Assembly: GCA_018821535.1 (NCBI GenBank) | Contig: JAHJLV010000034.1 | Span: forward strand, 42,881 to 106,880 | Length of the DNA stretch: 64,000 bases | Reading direction: 5' to 3' | From: Pseudomonadota bacterium | GTDB taxonomy: Bacteria > Desulfobacterota > Desulfobacteria > Desulfobacterales > Desulfobacteraceae | Shown here: one piece after another, positions 9,039 to 19,057 of the stretch | Numbering within the stretch: position 1 is the stretch's first letter | How the letters are laid out: every line of letters starts with the position of its first letter | Notes under the pieces: generated by a model | Told to the model about the DNA's origin: nothing | The model's database searches: none | Seen by the model: only the letters and a program-made list of their open reading frames with translations | Translations under genes and position numbers: made by a program

Positions 9039-9422
9039 CTATACCAGATCCAGATAAAACGGAATCATATGGTTGGATGAATTTCGCTCCTGTGTTTCTC
9101 CCAGACGCCATCCTGCAACATCAATCCCTTTTTCTTTGATTTTTTCCACCAGATTTTTAATATTAATCAACGGATGACGGGAAAAAACTGTTGGAAGGCC
9201 ATATGTCAGACTGCATACCAGACACTTGCCAGGTCTTTTGGTCAGATCAAACATCAGAACAATCTGTTTTTCATCCGCCTTTTTAAATTTAAGCCGGATA
9301 TTGTATGCCCCCTCTGACGCATCTCCATACAAGGCTTCAAAAAACTGATCGCTTTTTTCCGGCGGCATCAGTGTATCAAGAAAATCCTGTGTTAATCGCT
9401 GTTCTATTTCTTTTTGATCCAT
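9039..9422 (-). CDS. Small conserved hypothetical protein
   Basis: This is a 127-residue soluble protein without signal peptide or membrane segment. The N-terminus (MDQKEIEQRLTQDFLDTLMPPEKSDQFFEAL) looks helical. The centre (YNIRLKFKKADEKQIVLMFDL) and C-terminus (VAGWRLGETQERNSSNHMIPFYLDL) look like beta-strands. Two Cys in GKCLVCSLTYGLP could form a redox pair or metal site. I do not recognise the family. It is convergent with the cyclophilin gene and divergent from the nqr operon, so it shares the ~270-nt region that should hold the nqr promoter. Confidence 0.6.
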   Translation of the reverse strand: MDQKEIEQRLTQDFLDTLMPPEKSDQFFEALYGDASEGAYNIRLKFKKADEKQIVLMFDLTKRPGKCLVCSLTYGLPTVFSRHPLINIKNLVEKIKEKGIDVAGWRLGETQERNSSNHMIPFYLDLV

Positions 9423-9552
9423 TATAATCTTTATCCTTGTTGCTATTATTTAATACACGTTTTTTTAACAAACCCAATTTTTATTGGAAACAGTATGGAA
9501 AATCAAGGTTATTCTGTTTTTTGCTTTCCTTGTTCCTGTGTGAAATCGTGGA

Positions 9553-9581
9553 TTGAACCCCAAAATATTTTATGGTAGAGT
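9553..9581 (+). promoter_or_regulatory. Candidate promoter of the nqr operon
   Basis: TTGAAC (9553-9558) and TAGAGT (9576-9581) have a 17-nt spacer and would give a leader of about 105 nt before nqrA. No obvious operator was seen in the 9423-9696 gap. Read by eye only. Confidence 0.35.
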
Positions 9582-9696
9582 GATTTAAATTTTTCAAAAA
9601 CAAATATGCGCCGGATGACATTCCTTAAAATGACCGGATGAACAGTTGTATTTTTTACAATAGACTGATTTTTAATATTTACGGGTTTGTAAACTT

Positions 9697-11025
9697 ATGG
9701 AAAAAATCGAAATCTCAAACCGATTCAAACTCACATATGGCCGGATGCCGGATGCAAGCCTTATCCAGCTTCCGGCACATAAAACCGTTGCTGTTTCCGC
9801 CATGGATATCCCTTATATCCGTCCCAAACTGCTGGTCAAAGAAAACGACCCTGTAAAAACCGGTACACCGCTGTTTTTTGACAAACGAAATTCAGCGATC
9901 CAGTATGTATCGCCGGGAACTGGAAAAGTCCAAAAAATTGTATTTGGAGAACGCAGACGGCTTAAGGAAGTTGTCATTGCACTGGATAATCGCGATGATT
10001 TTGTCCGGTTTGAGGCATTTGATTCAGATCAGTTTGAAACCTTCCCAAAAGCCGATATCATACAAAGGCTTCAAAAGGGCGGGCTCTGGCAGTGCTTCAG
10101 GGAATTTCCATCCAGAGACACAGCAGATGATACACATACGCCGCCCATGATCATTGTCTCCTTAAACGGGAATGATCCTTATTCACCTGAACCCGGAATT
10201 GCGCTGGGAAAAAATGCAGCCTTATTTGAATCCGGCCTGAAGCTGCTCAAATGCTTTACCCCGAAAATAATTATCAGCGCACGGTCTGACAGCCTGGCAA
10301 CACTTGGCAAACTCAAACAGCACGTCACCCATGTCGTATCAGACACATACCCCTCCTGGGACCCCGGAGTTGTGCTTTACAAGCTGAAAACCAGCGTAGC
10401 GGAAAATCAGTCCTGGTGCATATCTGCCGAGCACCTGATATGGGCTGTTCAACTTCTTTTAACCGGACAATATCCGGTCACAAAAGTGGTGACCGTCACC
10501 CGCAATCAGGATAAAAAACCCCATATGCTTATCCGGCAGGGCGCTCCTGTAAAAGATATCATCGGCCAGATAAAAGCAAACACCCTGATTACCACAGGAC
10601 AGTTTAACGGCAGACAGGTGGACCCGGATTCCCATATCGGTTTTTTTGAAACCCACCTGAATGTCATCCCGGACATCCCCAATGAAAATATGTTCAGCTT
10701 TATCCGTCCCGGATTTTCCACACCCAGTGCCTCAAAAACCTTTATATCGAGTCTGATCCGGACTCCAAAAAAATTTGACTGCAATCTGCACGGTGAGGAA
10801 AGGGCCTGTATCAATTGCGGGTACTGCACCCGGATCTGTCCTGTGGATCTTGCTCCCAGTTTTGTCATGAAGGCATTGGCAAGTGACGATATTGAAGATG
10901 CCTTAGGCTATGGCCTCTGGGATTGCGTCCGATGCGGCCTGTGCTCATTTGTCTGCCCGTCAAAGATTGAACTGACCCAAATTCTGTCCAAGGGGATGGA
11001 TGCATACTACAAGGACAAACAATAG
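9697..11025 (+). CDS. nqrA: Na+-translocating NADH:quinone reductase subunit A, with two [4Fe-4S] motifs
   Basis: The length (442 residues) and N-terminal half match NqrA (IRPKLLVKENDPVKTGTPLFFDK, SPGTGKVQKIVFGERRRLKEVVI). NqrA is a membrane-extrinsic subunit of the sodium pump. Unlike the textbook Vibrio subunit, residues ~370-425 hold two complete CX2CX2CX3CP motifs (CINCGYCTRICP and CVRCGLCSFVCP), the arrangement of the homologous RnfC. The following genes are nqr rather than rnf (no RnfB, and a terminal NqrF), so this is NqrA of a Fe-S-bearing kind. It is first in a six-gene operon and ends 3 nt before nqrB. The start lacks a good ribosome-binding site. Confidence 0.85.
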   Translation: MEKIEISNRFKLTYGRMPDASLIQLPAHKTVAVSAMDIPYIRPKLLVKENDPVKTGTPLFFDKRNSAIQYVSPGTGKVQKIVFGERRRLKEVVIALDNRDDFVRFEAFDSDQFETFPKADIIQRLQKGGLWQCFREFPSRDTADDTHTPPMIIVSLNGNDPYSPEPGIALGKNAALFESGLKLLKCFTPKIIISARSDSLATLGKLKQHVTHVVSDTYPSWDPGVVLYKLKTSVAENQSWCISAEHLIWAVQLLLTGQYPVTKVVTVTRNQDKKPHMLIRQGAPVKDIIGQIKANTLITTGQFNGRQVDPDSHIGFFETHLNVIPDIPNENMFSFIRPGFSTPSASKTFISSLIRTPKKFDCNLHGEERACINCGYCTRICPVDLAPSFVMKALASDDIEDALGYGLWDCVRCGLCSFVCPSKIELTQILSKGMDAYYKDKQ

Positions 11026-11028
11026 ATT

Positions 11029-12189
11029 ATGAATCCGTTAAAAAAACTGTTTGATGCCACTGAAAAACATTTTACAGGCTCAGGAAAGTTCTCATCACTA
11101 GAACCTTTTTTTGATGCCACAAAAACCTTCTTTTTTCTGCCTTCGCCCCGAAACAGACACACGCCTTTTATCCGGGACCATATTGATCTGAAACGCTATA
11201 TGAGTTTTGTCATTCTGGCGTTACTGCCTGTTTTGATATTCGGCATCTATAATACCGGTTTTCAGGCCGGGCGTTCACAAGGCCTGGACTATTCATTTCT
11301 CGAGGCTTTTTTACTGGGCGCCCGATATGTCGTCCCCATTATTCTGGTTACCTATGCTGTGGGGTTTTTCTGGGAAACCCTGTTTGCGTCCCTTCGCGGT
11401 CACAAAATCAGTGAGGGACTTCTTGTGACAGGACTGCTGTTTCCTCTCACCCTGCCGGCAACCATTCCCTTGTGGCAGGTGGCGTTGGGCATTTCTTTTG
11501 GCGTGGTTATCGGAAAAGAAGTGTTTGGCGGCACAGGAAGAAATTTTTTAAACCCGGCGCTGACCGGCAGGGCGTTTTTATTTTTCTCCTATCCGGTTTC
11601 CATGTCCGGAGACATCTGGGTGGCTGCAAAAAATACGGTTGACGGTGTCAGCGGTGCAACCGCCTTATCCATTGTTGCGCCGGAAGGGGAAAAAATAACC
11701 GCAGCCCTTTCCCTGGCAGGGTTTGATTTATCCAGTCTGTTTTTCGGCCTTATCCCCGGAAGCATTGGAGAAACTTCCGCCCTTTGCTGTCTGATTGGCG
11801 CAGCTTTTTTAATCATCACAAAAATTGCCAACTACCGGATCATTATCGGCGGAATTGCAGGCCTGATCCTCACCACTTTGATTTTTAACCTGATTTCAGG
11901 CAACCCGGGCACCTGGATGAATGCAGGCCCGCTATATCATCTGTGCGCCGGTGGATTTTTATTCGGGATCTGCTTTATGGCAACCGACCCTGTCAGTGCA
12001 CCGGGCACAAATATGGGGAGGTGGATATTCGGAGGGCTTATCGGATGCCTGACGGTTATTATCCGTGTTGCAAATCCAGCCTTTGTTGAAGGCACCATGC
12101 TTGCCATCCTGTTCATGAATGTTTTTTCTCCGCTTTTAGATCATATCATACTCAAACAAACTACAGCAAAAAGGATACCCAATGTCTGA
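11029..12189 (+). CDS. nqrB: Na+-NQR membrane subunit B
   Basis: This is a 386-residue integral membrane protein with roughly ten hydrophobic segments. DGVSGATALSI contains the SGAT Thr that carries covalently bound FMN in this family. GKEVFGGTGRNFLNPALTGRAFLFFSYP is the NqrB/RnfD signature. It is the main membrane subunit and part of the Na+ and quinone path. The N-terminal ~60 residues are cytoplasmic and more NqrB-like than RnfD-like. The 3' end overlaps nqrC by 8 nt. Confidence 0.93.
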   Translation: MNPLKKLFDATEKHFTGSGKFSSLEPFFDATKTFFFLPSPRNRHTPFIRDHIDLKRYMSFVILALLPVLIFGIYNTGFQAGRSQGLDYSFLEAFLLGARYVVPIILVTYAVGFFWETLFASLRGHKISEGLLVTGLLFPLTLPATIPLWQVALGISFGVVIGKEVFGGTGRNFLNPALTGRAFLFFSYPVSMSGDIWVAAKNTVDGVSGATALSIVAPEGEKITAALSLAGFDLSSLFFGLIPGSIGETSALCCLIGAAFLIITKIANYRIIIGGIAGLILTTLIFNLISGNPGTWMNAGPLYHLCAGGFLFGICFMATDPVSAPGTNMGRWIFGGLIGCLTVIIRVANPAFVEGTMLAILFMNVFSPLLDHIILKQTTAKRIPNV

Positions 12190-12916
12190 TCCAACAGATA
12201 AAAACAGTAAAAAGAATGTTATTGTCTTTTCCCTGATACTGTCTGTAATCTGCAGTCTTTTAATCACGGTTTCTGCTGTCGGGCTTAAAGATTTCCAGGA
12301 TGCCAACATGAAGCTGGATAAGAGAATAAATATTCTCAAGGCCGTAAACCTGATCACTGAAAACAAACCTGGCAAAACTCAGATAAATAATCTTTATGAA
12401 CAGCACATCAAAGAAGTGGTGGTTGACCGCCACGGGGAAATACTGGATACACCGGCTTCAGATTCTCTTCAACTGTATTTCTACCAGGAAAAAGAGCAAA
12501 TCAAAGGCTATATCATTCCCATCAATACCCAGGGGCTGTGGGGGAAAATACAAGGGTACCTGGCCTTTGAAACAGATGGCCAGACTGTATTGGGGTTTTC
12601 AGTTTTCAGTCATTCCGAAACCCCCGGACTTGGCGGGGAAATTGAAAGCGCCTGGTTCACAAAAAATTTTGAAGGCAAAAAAATCCTGAATTCCCAGGAC
12701 AAATTTGTATCTGTCGGTGTTGCCAAGGGTAAAGTATCCAACCTGCCGGAAGACAAGCGCGCTCATTTTGTGGATGGAATTTCAGGCGCCACCCTCACTG
12801 GCAACTATCTTTCAGAAGGGATCGAAAAAACCCTGATTAAATATGATAAAATATCTGTCAGTTTTCGCCAGAAACAACTCAAACCGAAAAACATGAACAC
12901 AAAAGCAAAACCATAG
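12182..12916 (+). CDS. nqrC: Na+-NQR FMN subunit C
   Basis: It has one N-terminal membrane helix (VIVFSLILSVICSLLITVSAVG) and an exported FMN-binding domain. The SGATLTGN motif (DGISGATLTGNYLSEGIEK, residues ~200-218) supplies the Thr for phosphoester-linked FMN. HSETPGLGGEIESAWF is the conserved NqrC/RnfG loop. At 244 residues it is of usual length. The C-terminus has a short Lys-rich extension. Confidence 0.92.
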   Translation: MSDPTDKNSKKNVIVFSLILSVICSLLITVSAVGLKDFQDANMKLDKRINILKAVNLITENKPGKTQINNLYEQHIKEVVVDRHGEILDTPASDSLQLYFYQEKEQIKGYIIPINTQGLWGKIQGYLAFETDGQTVLGFSVFSHSETPGLGGEIESAWFTKNFEGKKILNSQDKFVSVGVAKGKVSNLPEDKRAHFVDGISGATLTGNYLSEGIEKTLIKYDKISVSFRQKQLKPKNMNTKAKP

Positions 12917-12938
12917 ATAAAAAAAAGGAAGACCTCTG

Positions 12939-13571
12939 ATGTCACAAGAAAACACCAATTACCTGGAAATCGTTACAAAAGGCATCTGGAAGGAGAACCC
13001 GGTGGCGTATCAGGTACTGGGGATCTGTTCTGCCCTTGCCGTTACCGTTAAAATGTCCACCGCCATTGTCATGGGGATCGCCCTGACCCTGGTCACGGCA
13101 TTTTCCGGCCTGCTGATTTCATCCCTGAGAAAAAGAATTCCTTCCAATATCAGAATCATCGCAGAGCTGGCCATCATCGCATCCATGGTGATTGTGATTG
13201 ATCAGGTGCTCAAGGCGTTTTTCTATGATATATCCAAACAGCTGTCCATCTTTGTGGGTCTGATTATCACCAACTGTATTGTTCTGGGACGGGCCGAAGC
13301 CTTTGCCCTGGCAAACAAACCTTTGGCCTCATTTTTTGACGGAATCGGAAATGGGCTGGGATACAGCCTGGTCCTGGTGTCTGTAGCGTTTTTAAGAGAA
13401 CTTTTAGGGTCTGGAAAATTTTTCGGATTCACGATCATCCCCCAGGCAGCGTATGACATCGGATACCAGAATATGGGGTTGATGGTTCTGGCACCCGGCG
13501 CTTTTTTTATCATCGGCCTGCTGGTCTGGCTGAAAAACAGCCTTCCGGGCATATCAAAAGAAGAAAGGTAA
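12939..13571 (+). CDS. nqrD: Na+-NQR membrane subunit D
   Basis: This 210-residue protein has six hydrophobic segments. [21 protein letters not shown] at the N-terminus and [19 protein letters not shown] in the middle are the NqrD/RnfE hallmarks. The Cys in [13 protein letters not shown] belongs to the conserved pair that, with one in NqrE, binds the intramembrane Fe site. A good AAAGGAAG precedes the start. nqrE begins 6 nt downstream. Confidence 0.93.
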   Translation: MSQENTNYLEIVTKGIWKENPVAYQVLGICSALAVTVKMSTAIVMGIALTLVTAFSGLLISSLRKRIPSNIRIIAELAIIASMVIVIDQVLKAFFYDISKQLSIFVGLIITNCIVLGRAEAFALANKPLASFFDGIGNGLGYSLVLVSVAFLRELLGSGKFFGFTIIPQAAYDIGYQNMGLMVLAPGAFFIIGLLVWLKNSLPGISKEER

Positions 13572-13577
13572 AACACC

Positions 13578-14186
13578 ATGGGCGATTTATTCAATCTGTT
13601 TATAAATTCAGTATTCATCGGCAATATTCTTTTGGCCTATTTTTTAGGTATGTGTTCGTTTATTGCGGTTTCTAAAAACATAGAAACTGCAACAGGCCTA
13701 GGCTTTGCTGTTATTTTTGTTTTAACGGTAACCAGCCCTGTCAACTGGATCATCTATCATACCCTGCTGGGCCCGGGCGCACTTTCATGGGCGGGCTTCG
13801 GTGACATGGATTTAAGTTTTTTAAAATTCATCACCTTTATTGCGGTCATCGCCGCCCTGGTACAGGCTCTTGAGATGATCATTGATAAATATTCTCCGCT
13901 GCTGTATGCGTCTTTAGGGGTTTTTTTGCCGCTGATTGCCGTCAACTGCGCCATTCTCGGAACATCTTTATTCATGGTTGAAAGAAACTATACATTCATT
14001 GAATCCATTATTTTCGGGGCAGGCTCCGGAACCGGCTGGATGCTGGCCATTGTGTCCATGGCAGCCATCCGGAAAAAAATCAAATATGCCGACGTTCCCA
14101 AAGGGCTGGATGGCTTTGGTATTACCATGATTGTTGCAGGACTCATGGCCATGACATTCATGATGTTTTCAGGAATTACCCTTTAA
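13578..14186 (+). CDS. nqrE: Na+-NQR membrane subunit E
   Basis: This 202-residue, six-helix membrane protein is related to NqrD with inverted topology. [27 protein letters not shown] at the N-terminus and [17 protein letters not shown] in the centre carry the conserved Cys residues of the shared Fe centre. [23 protein letters not shown] follows. It completes the membrane core with NqrB and NqrD. Confidence 0.93.
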   Translation: MGDLFNLFINSVFIGNILLAYFLGMCSFIAVSKNIETATGLGFAVIFVLTVTSPVNWIIYHTLLGPGALSWAGFGDMDLSFLKFITFIAVIAALVQALEMIIDKYSPLLYASLGVFLPLIAVNCAILGTSLFMVERNYTFIESIIFGAGSGTGWMLAIVSMAAIRKKIKYADVPKGLDGFGITMIVAGLMAMTFMMFSGITL

Positions 14187-14229
14187 TACCGCAAACGGAC
14201 AAAAACAAAGATTTAAGGAGTGTTAAAAA

Positions 14230-15441
14230 TTGTTTTATCTTCTCAGCATCATCATTTTTTCAGGTGTGATTTTAATTCTGGTAACTGTCCTGCTCTTTGT
14301 TGAATCCAAAGTGACCACCAAAGGAAACTTTGAAATAATTATCAATGACAATGCCGATGACCCCTTAAAGGTTACTGGCAATCCGTCGTTGCTTTCCGCA
14401 TTGTCCCGGGAGGACATTTTCCTGCCGTCAGCCTGCGGCGGATCAGGCTCCTGCGGCATGTGCAAATGCGAAGTGATTGAGGGCGGCGGCAGTATTCTGC
14501 CCACAGAACTGTCCCACCTGACACGCAAAGACAAGCTTTCCGGCAAACGGCTGTCCTGTCAGCTTAAAGTTAAAAACGATCTCAAGATAAAGGTTCCCGA
14601 ATCCATCTTCGGTATCAAAAAGGTGTCAGCCACGGTCATCTCCAACCATAATGTGGCCACATTTATCAAAGAATTATCCATTCAACCGGAAACCCCCATT
14701 GATTTCAAGGCAGGCGCTTATATCCAGATTGACGTGCCTGAATATGATCTGAAATTTAAAGATTTTCACATTGAAAGTAAATTTGTAAGCGAGTGGAAAA
14801 AATACAATCTGCTGGAACTGACCGCAAAAGGAATCAAACCCGGATTCAGGGCCTATTCTCTTGCCAACCCGCCCCATGATAACAAGATAATGATGATGAA
14901 TGTAAGGATTGCCACGCCTCCCCCGGGAACAGAAGATATTCCCCCGGGATTCGGATCTTCCTATATTTTCGGCTTGAAACCCGGAGATACTGTCCAGGTC
15001 AGCGGACCATACGGCGATTTTCTGGCCAAGGACACGGACAAGGAAATGTGTTTTGTGGGAGGCGGTGCGGGCATGGCACCTTTGCGCAGCCACATTCTCC
15101 ACCAGCTGGACGGCATCCATTCAAAGCGGAAAATTTCCTTCTGGTATGGTGCCCGGTCCAAAAAAGAACTGTTCTATGACGATATATTCAAAGACCTTGA
15201 CAGCCGTTATGAAAACTTTTCCTATCATATCGCGCTTTCCAGCCCGGACCCGGAAGACAATTGGGAGGGTAAAACAGGTTTTATTCACTCCTATCTGTGT
15301 GATGCCTACCTGGCTGACCATGAAGACCCCACAGAAATTGAATATTACCTGTGCGGACCGCCTCCCATGATCAATGCGATCATTGATGCCTTATACAATC
15401 TGGGGGTGGAGGATGATATGATCTTTTACGATAAATTCTAA
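14230..15441 (+). CDS. nqrF: Na+-NQR NADH dehydrogenase subunit F
   Basis: The start is TTG at 14230, placed 9 nt after AAGGAG; no ATG nearby preserves the N-terminal membrane helix (FYLLSIIIFSGVILILVTVLLF). A plant-type [2Fe-2S] domain follows (ACGGSGSCGMCKCEV with the fourth Cys in RLSCQ, residues ~75-115). The FAD domain has FRAYSLANPP and the NADH domain GGGAGMAPLRSH and CGPPPM. This subunit oxidises NADH and feeds the pump. Its presence identifies the complex as Nqr rather than Rnf. Confidence 0.95.
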   Translation: MFYLLSIIIFSGVILILVTVLLFVESKVTTKGNFEIIINDNADDPLKVTGNPSLLSALSREDIFLPSACGGSGSCGMCKCEVIEGGGSILPTELSHLTRKDKLSGKRLSCQLKVKNDLKIKVPESIFGIKKVSATVISNHNVATFIKELSIQPETPIDFKAGAYIQIDVPEYDLKFKDFHIESKFVSEWKKYNLLELTAKGIKPGFRAYSLANPPHDNKIMMMNVRIATPPPGTEDIPPGFGSSYIFGLKPGDTVQVSGPYGDFLAKDTDKEMCFVGGGAGMAPLRSHILHQLDGIHSKRKISFWYGARSKKELFYDDIFKDLDSRYENFSYHIALSSPDPEDNWEGKTGFIHSYLCDAYLADHEDPTEIEYYLCGPPPMINAIIDALYNLGVEDDMIFYDKF

Positions 15442-15468
15442 ACCACATTTTTTCATTGCCATAATTTG

Positions 15469-15480
15469 ATAACATGTTAT
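15469..15480. repeat. 12-bp perfect palindrome between nqrF and a kinase gene
   Basis: ATAACATGTTAT lies in the 88-nt gap after nqrF. It could be an operator for the kinase gene or chance in AT-rich DNA. It is too short and A/T-rich for an intrinsic terminator. Confidence 0.3.
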
Positions 15481-15529
15481 TATCCCTGTAATTTTTGATT
15501 AACATCACCATCCAACAGGAATTTTTTTT

Positions 15530-18046
15530 ATGACATGGTTAGCACCATCGGTGATTGCAACCCTATCCGGGGCAACAGTTCTTACAGGCACCTATTTTTA
15601 TCTTTACCTTCAGGATAAAAAACCCTTTATGCGGACATGGGCCCTTGCCTGGGCTGTTCATACCCTTCGATATGTTTTCATGCTCATCATGGTTTCAGGC
15701 GAACAAAACACCGGTTTTCTCATCCTCAATCAAATCGCTGCCCTGATAAACGGAACGCTACTGCTGATTGGCGCCTTTCAGTTTATTAATAAAAAAATCC
15801 CGTCGTATCTGATACTTATCTTTGCCTGCGGCACGGCCTGGATCTTCACCAGTGTCTTTTTAAATTTGTCTTTTTTTCTTACCGCTGTTCCAACCTTTTT
15901 TCTGCTGGCAGTCATTAATATCTGGATAGGTGTTTTATTTTTAAAATCTTCGTCTTCTCAAAAAACAGAACGGCGTATCGTCGGGGTCACATTCATCCTG
16001 TGGGGCCTGCACAAGGCAAATTATCCCTTTATCCGGCCGATTGAATGGCTGGCTCCCTGGGGATATCTGCTGGGGGCTGCATTTGGAATGGTTGCAGCGC
16101 TGGGACTTTTAATGATTTATTTTAAAAAAACCCTGGATAATCTGAAAAACAGCGAGCAGCAGTTAAAGGGAATTTACGATACCGCAGACAATATCGCTTT
16201 TATCTCCACAGATTTTGAAGGCGAACATGCAAAAATTATCGATATCAATCCCGGTGCTGAAGACATTTTCAACTGCACCCGAGAAGAAGTGATCGGTCAG
16301 GACAGTCTTGATTTCCATCCTGAAGAAAACAAAAAAAGATTCTTTGACATGCATCAAAAACTGTTGTCGGACAAAAAAGGGTATTCAGACCAGACGATGA
16401 TGGTCCGGAAAAACAAAAGTACCTTTCCTGCCCTGTACACGGTTCATCCCAGGCTGAATGCCTATGATCAGATTATCGGGACCCTGGAAGTGGTCATTGA
16501 TCTTTCGCATAAACAACTGATCGCAGATGAAATGCGCCTTCAAAGCCAGATCATCAGCAGAATGTCTGAAGGGGTTTACCTGGTGCGCCGCGGCGGTATT
16601 ATTGTGTATGCAAACCCCAAATTTGAAGAAATGTTCGGATATTCACCCGGAGAACTGATCGGTCAGCATGCCAGCATCCTCCAGAAGAATTCCCACGATA
16701 CAATGAACAGGATAATAAACTATTTTGAAACCCATAATAACTGGCAGGGAGAAATCGAAAACAAAAAAAAAGACGGAACCATTTTCTGGACCTTTTCCAG
16801 TGTAACTGGATTTAATCATTCAAAACACGGTGAAGTTTTTGCAGCAGTACACCTGGATATTTCCGACCAGAAACAGGCTGAAAAAGAAAAACAGGAACTG
16901 GAGTCCCAGCTTCGCCATTCCCATAAAATGGAAGCTGTCGGGACCCTTTCCGGCGGCATTGCCCATGAGTTTAATAATATTCTGGGCATTATCCTGGGTA
17001 ATGCAGAGCTTGCCATGGACGATATACCAGAGGAGAATCCAACCCATGATTTTCTTGAAGAAATTAAAACCGCAACCCTGCGGGGTAAAAATATTGTCCA
17101 GCAGCTTTTGAGCTTCAGCCGAAAAGATTCTCCCAAAAAACAGCTTCTGGGAATAAAAGAAACCATTGTCGAAACCATTCATTTTTTAGAAGCCTCTGTC
17201 CCGTCAACCATTGAATTAAAAAAATTCATTGATCCGGACTGTTATCCGGTCATGGGCAATAAGACACAGATTCATCAAGTGCTTATCAATCTTTGCAACA
17301 ATGCGGTCCAGTCCATGGAAGACTTTGGAGGAACGCTGTCTTTGACCGTCCGGAACAAAACCCTTGAAAAGGAACTGATTTCAAAGGACAGCGCCATTCC
17401 TCCGGGCAATTATGTCTGCCTGGTTATTTCCGACACCGGCCATGGTATTCCTGAAGATATCATCGACCATGTATTTGATCCCTTTTATACCACCAAATCT
17501 GTGGATAAAGGCAGCGGAATGGGGCTGGCAGTGGTTCACGGGATCATGAAAGCCCATAACGGCATCATCCGGATTTATAGCACCATCAACCAGGGCACAA
17601 CCTGTGAATGTTATTTTCCGGCCATTTTAGCCCCCGAATCCAAGACTGATCCTGACCGGAAAGAAGATCTCCAATACGGGACTGAAACCATTTTGCTTGT
17701 GGATGATGAAACCGCTTTGGTCCAGACCGGCCAGCGGATGCTCGAACGTCTGGGATACAAGGTTTTTGCCCATACCAACCCGAAAACAGCCCTTGATTTT
17801 TTTCAAGCGTCCTATCAGAAAATTGATCTGGTCATCACAGATATGACCATGCCCCAGATGAGGGGGGATCAGTTGATCAGAAAACTTTTAACCATCAACC
17901 CGGAAATAAAAACCATCATCTGCACAGGGTACAGCTCCAAGATCGATGAAAAAACCGCCCGGGAAATCGGTTCAGGCGGGTTTATTCTCAAACCCATGAA
18001 ATTATCAACTCTTTCCAGGACCGTTCGAAAGATACTGGACAATTAA
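15530..18046 (+). CDS. Membrane-bound PAS hybrid histidine kinase with C-terminal receiver
   Basis: The N-terminal ~205 residues contain about seven hydrophobic segments. Two PAS domains follow (~205-325, with IIDINPGAEDIFNCTREEV; ~340-455, with GGIIVYANPKFEEMFGYS). The kinase core has AVGTLSGGIAHEFNNILG with the phosphoacceptor His, then an ATP-binding domain (DTGHGIPEDI, GSGMGLAVVHG). The receiver (~715-838) has ILLVDDE, Asp in VITDMTM and Lys in FILKPM. The GGIAHEFNN type usually controls NtrC-like responses. No output regulator is adjacent. The input signal is unknown; a membrane-sensed or PAS-ligand signal is inferred. Confidence 0.88.
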   Translation: MTWLAPSVIATLSGATVLTGTYFYLYLQDKKPFMRTWALAWAVHTLRYVFMLIMVSGEQNTGFLILNQIAALINGTLLLIGAFQFINKKIPSYLILIFACGTAWIFTSVFLNLSFFLTAVPTFFLLAVINIWIGVLFLKSSSSQKTERRIVGVTFILWGLHKANYPFIRPIEWLAPWGYLLGAAFGMVAALGLLMIYFKKTLDNLKNSEQQLKGIYDTADNIAFISTDFEGEHAKIIDINPGAEDIFNCTREEVIGQDSLDFHPEENKKRFFDMHQKLLSDKKGYSDQTMMVRKNKSTFPALYTVHPRLNAYDQIIGTLEVVIDLSHKQLIADEMRLQSQIISRMSEGVYLVRRGGIIVYANPKFEEMFGYSPGELIGQHASILQKNSHDTMNRIINYFETHNNWQGEIENKKKDGTIFWTFSSVTGFNHSKHGEVFAAVHLDISDQKQAEKEKQELESQLRHSHKMEAVGTLSGGIAHEFNNILGIILGNAELAMDDIPEENPTHDFLEEIKTATLRGKNIVQQLLSFSRKDSPKKQLLGIKETIVETIHFLEASVPSTIELKKFIDPDCYPVMGNKTQIHQVLINLCNNAVQSMEDFGGTLSLTVRNKTLEKELISKDSAIPPGNYVCLVISDTGHGIPEDIIDHVFDPFYTTKSVDKGSGMGLAVVHGIMKAHNGIIRIYSTINQGTTCECYFPAILAPESKTDPDRKEDLQYGTETILLVDDETALVQTGQRMLERLGYKVFAHTNPKTALDFFQASYQKIDLVITDMTMPQMRGDQLIRKLLTINPEIKTIICTGYSSKIDEKTAREIGSGGFILKPMKLSTLSRTVRKILDN

Positions 18047-18148
18047 GAACGATATCAAAAAAATATTTAAAAACGTCATTGTTTCACATCAACAGAGTAT
18101 GATACTACATGCCAGAGAAAATGAACCGATAACAACAGGGCAGACGGC

Positions 18149-19057
18149 ATGACAATTGAGTTTCTGGGAAAACCATTAAAAAATCCCATTGTTCTGGCAT
18201 CAGGCATTCTGGGCAACAGCAGGGACATCCTGGAGCGGGTATATATGAACGGCTGCGCTCTGGTCACCATGAAATCCATTGGCCCTGAGCCCAGAGACGG
18301 ACATAAGAATCCCACAGTGATTGACCTTGGGCATGGAATGATCAATGCGGTCGGGCTGCCGTCCCCGGGATATCTGAATATGGAAAATGAATGGCTGGCT
18401 CTTGAGAACCGTTCCTTTCCCCTGATTGCAAGCATTTACGGCGGTTCTGTTCATGAATACCAGATGGTGGCCGAATATGTGTCCTCAAAACAACCGGATT
18501 TTATTGAAATCAATATCTCCTGTCCCAATTCTGAAAAACACGGCATGATTTTCGGGGTGAATCCCGTATCCACCCATGAGGTTGTCAGCGCTGTCAAAAA
18601 AGTCGTCCAGGTGCCGCTGATTGCCAAGCTCACACCCCAGGCCCCGGATATCGGAGAAATTGCCAGGGCCTGTGAAGATGCAGGGGCAGATGCCATCTGT
18701 GCCATCAACACTGCGGGACCGGGTATGGTGATTGATATTGAATCCCGGCAGCCTGTTCTGGCATTTAAAAAAGGAGGGCTTTCCGGTCCCATGATCAAAC
18801 CCATTGCAGTCCGCTGTGTTTTTGACATCTTCCAGGCCGTGAAACTGCCCATTATCGGCCTTGGCGGAATCACCACAGGAAAAGATGCCATTGAAATCAT
18901 CATGGCAGGTGCCCGCCTTGTGGGTATCGGCAGTGCGGTCCGCTACCGGGGACTGGATGTTTTTCAGAAAGTGGCCGATGAAATCCACCAATGGCTGGTC
19001 GAACACAATACCTGCCTTGACGACATCAGGGGCGCTGCCCACAGGAGTATCGGCTGA
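18149..19057 (+). CDS. pyrD: Dihydroorotate dehydrogenase B, catalytic (FMN) subunit
   Basis: This 302-residue class 1B enzyme oxidises dihydroorotate to orotate. FLGKPLKNPIVLASGILGNS at the start, the catalytic Cys loop EINISCPNSEKHGMIFG, and the FMN-phosphate site GLGGITTGKDAIEIIMAGA with VGIGSAV are all present. pyrK follows with overlapping stop and start codons (TGATG), so the two are translated together and form the heterotetrameric, NAD-dependent PyrD/PyrK enzyme. Confidence 0.93.
   Translation: MTIEFLGKPLKNPIVLASGILGNSRDILERVYMNGCALVTMKSIGPEPRDGHKNPTVIDLGHGMINAVGLPSPGYLNMENEWLALENRSFPLIASIYGGSVHEYQMVAEYVSSKQPDFIEINISCPNSEKHGMIFGVNPVSTHEVVSAVKKVVQVPLIAKLTPQAPDIGEIARACEDAGADAICAINTAGPGMVIDIESRQPVLAFKKGGLSGPMIKPIAVRCVFDIFQAVKLPIIGLGGITTGKDAIEIIMAGARLVGIGSAVRYRGLDVFQKVADEIHQWLVEHNTCLDDIRGAAHRSIG

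Noticed and set aside
9697..15441. Reading the six-gene operon as Rnf
   Set aside because: The RnfC-like Fe-S motifs in the first gene suggested it, but gene order A-F, an NqrF with [2Fe-2S]/FAD/NADH domains and the lack of RnfB identify Nqr.
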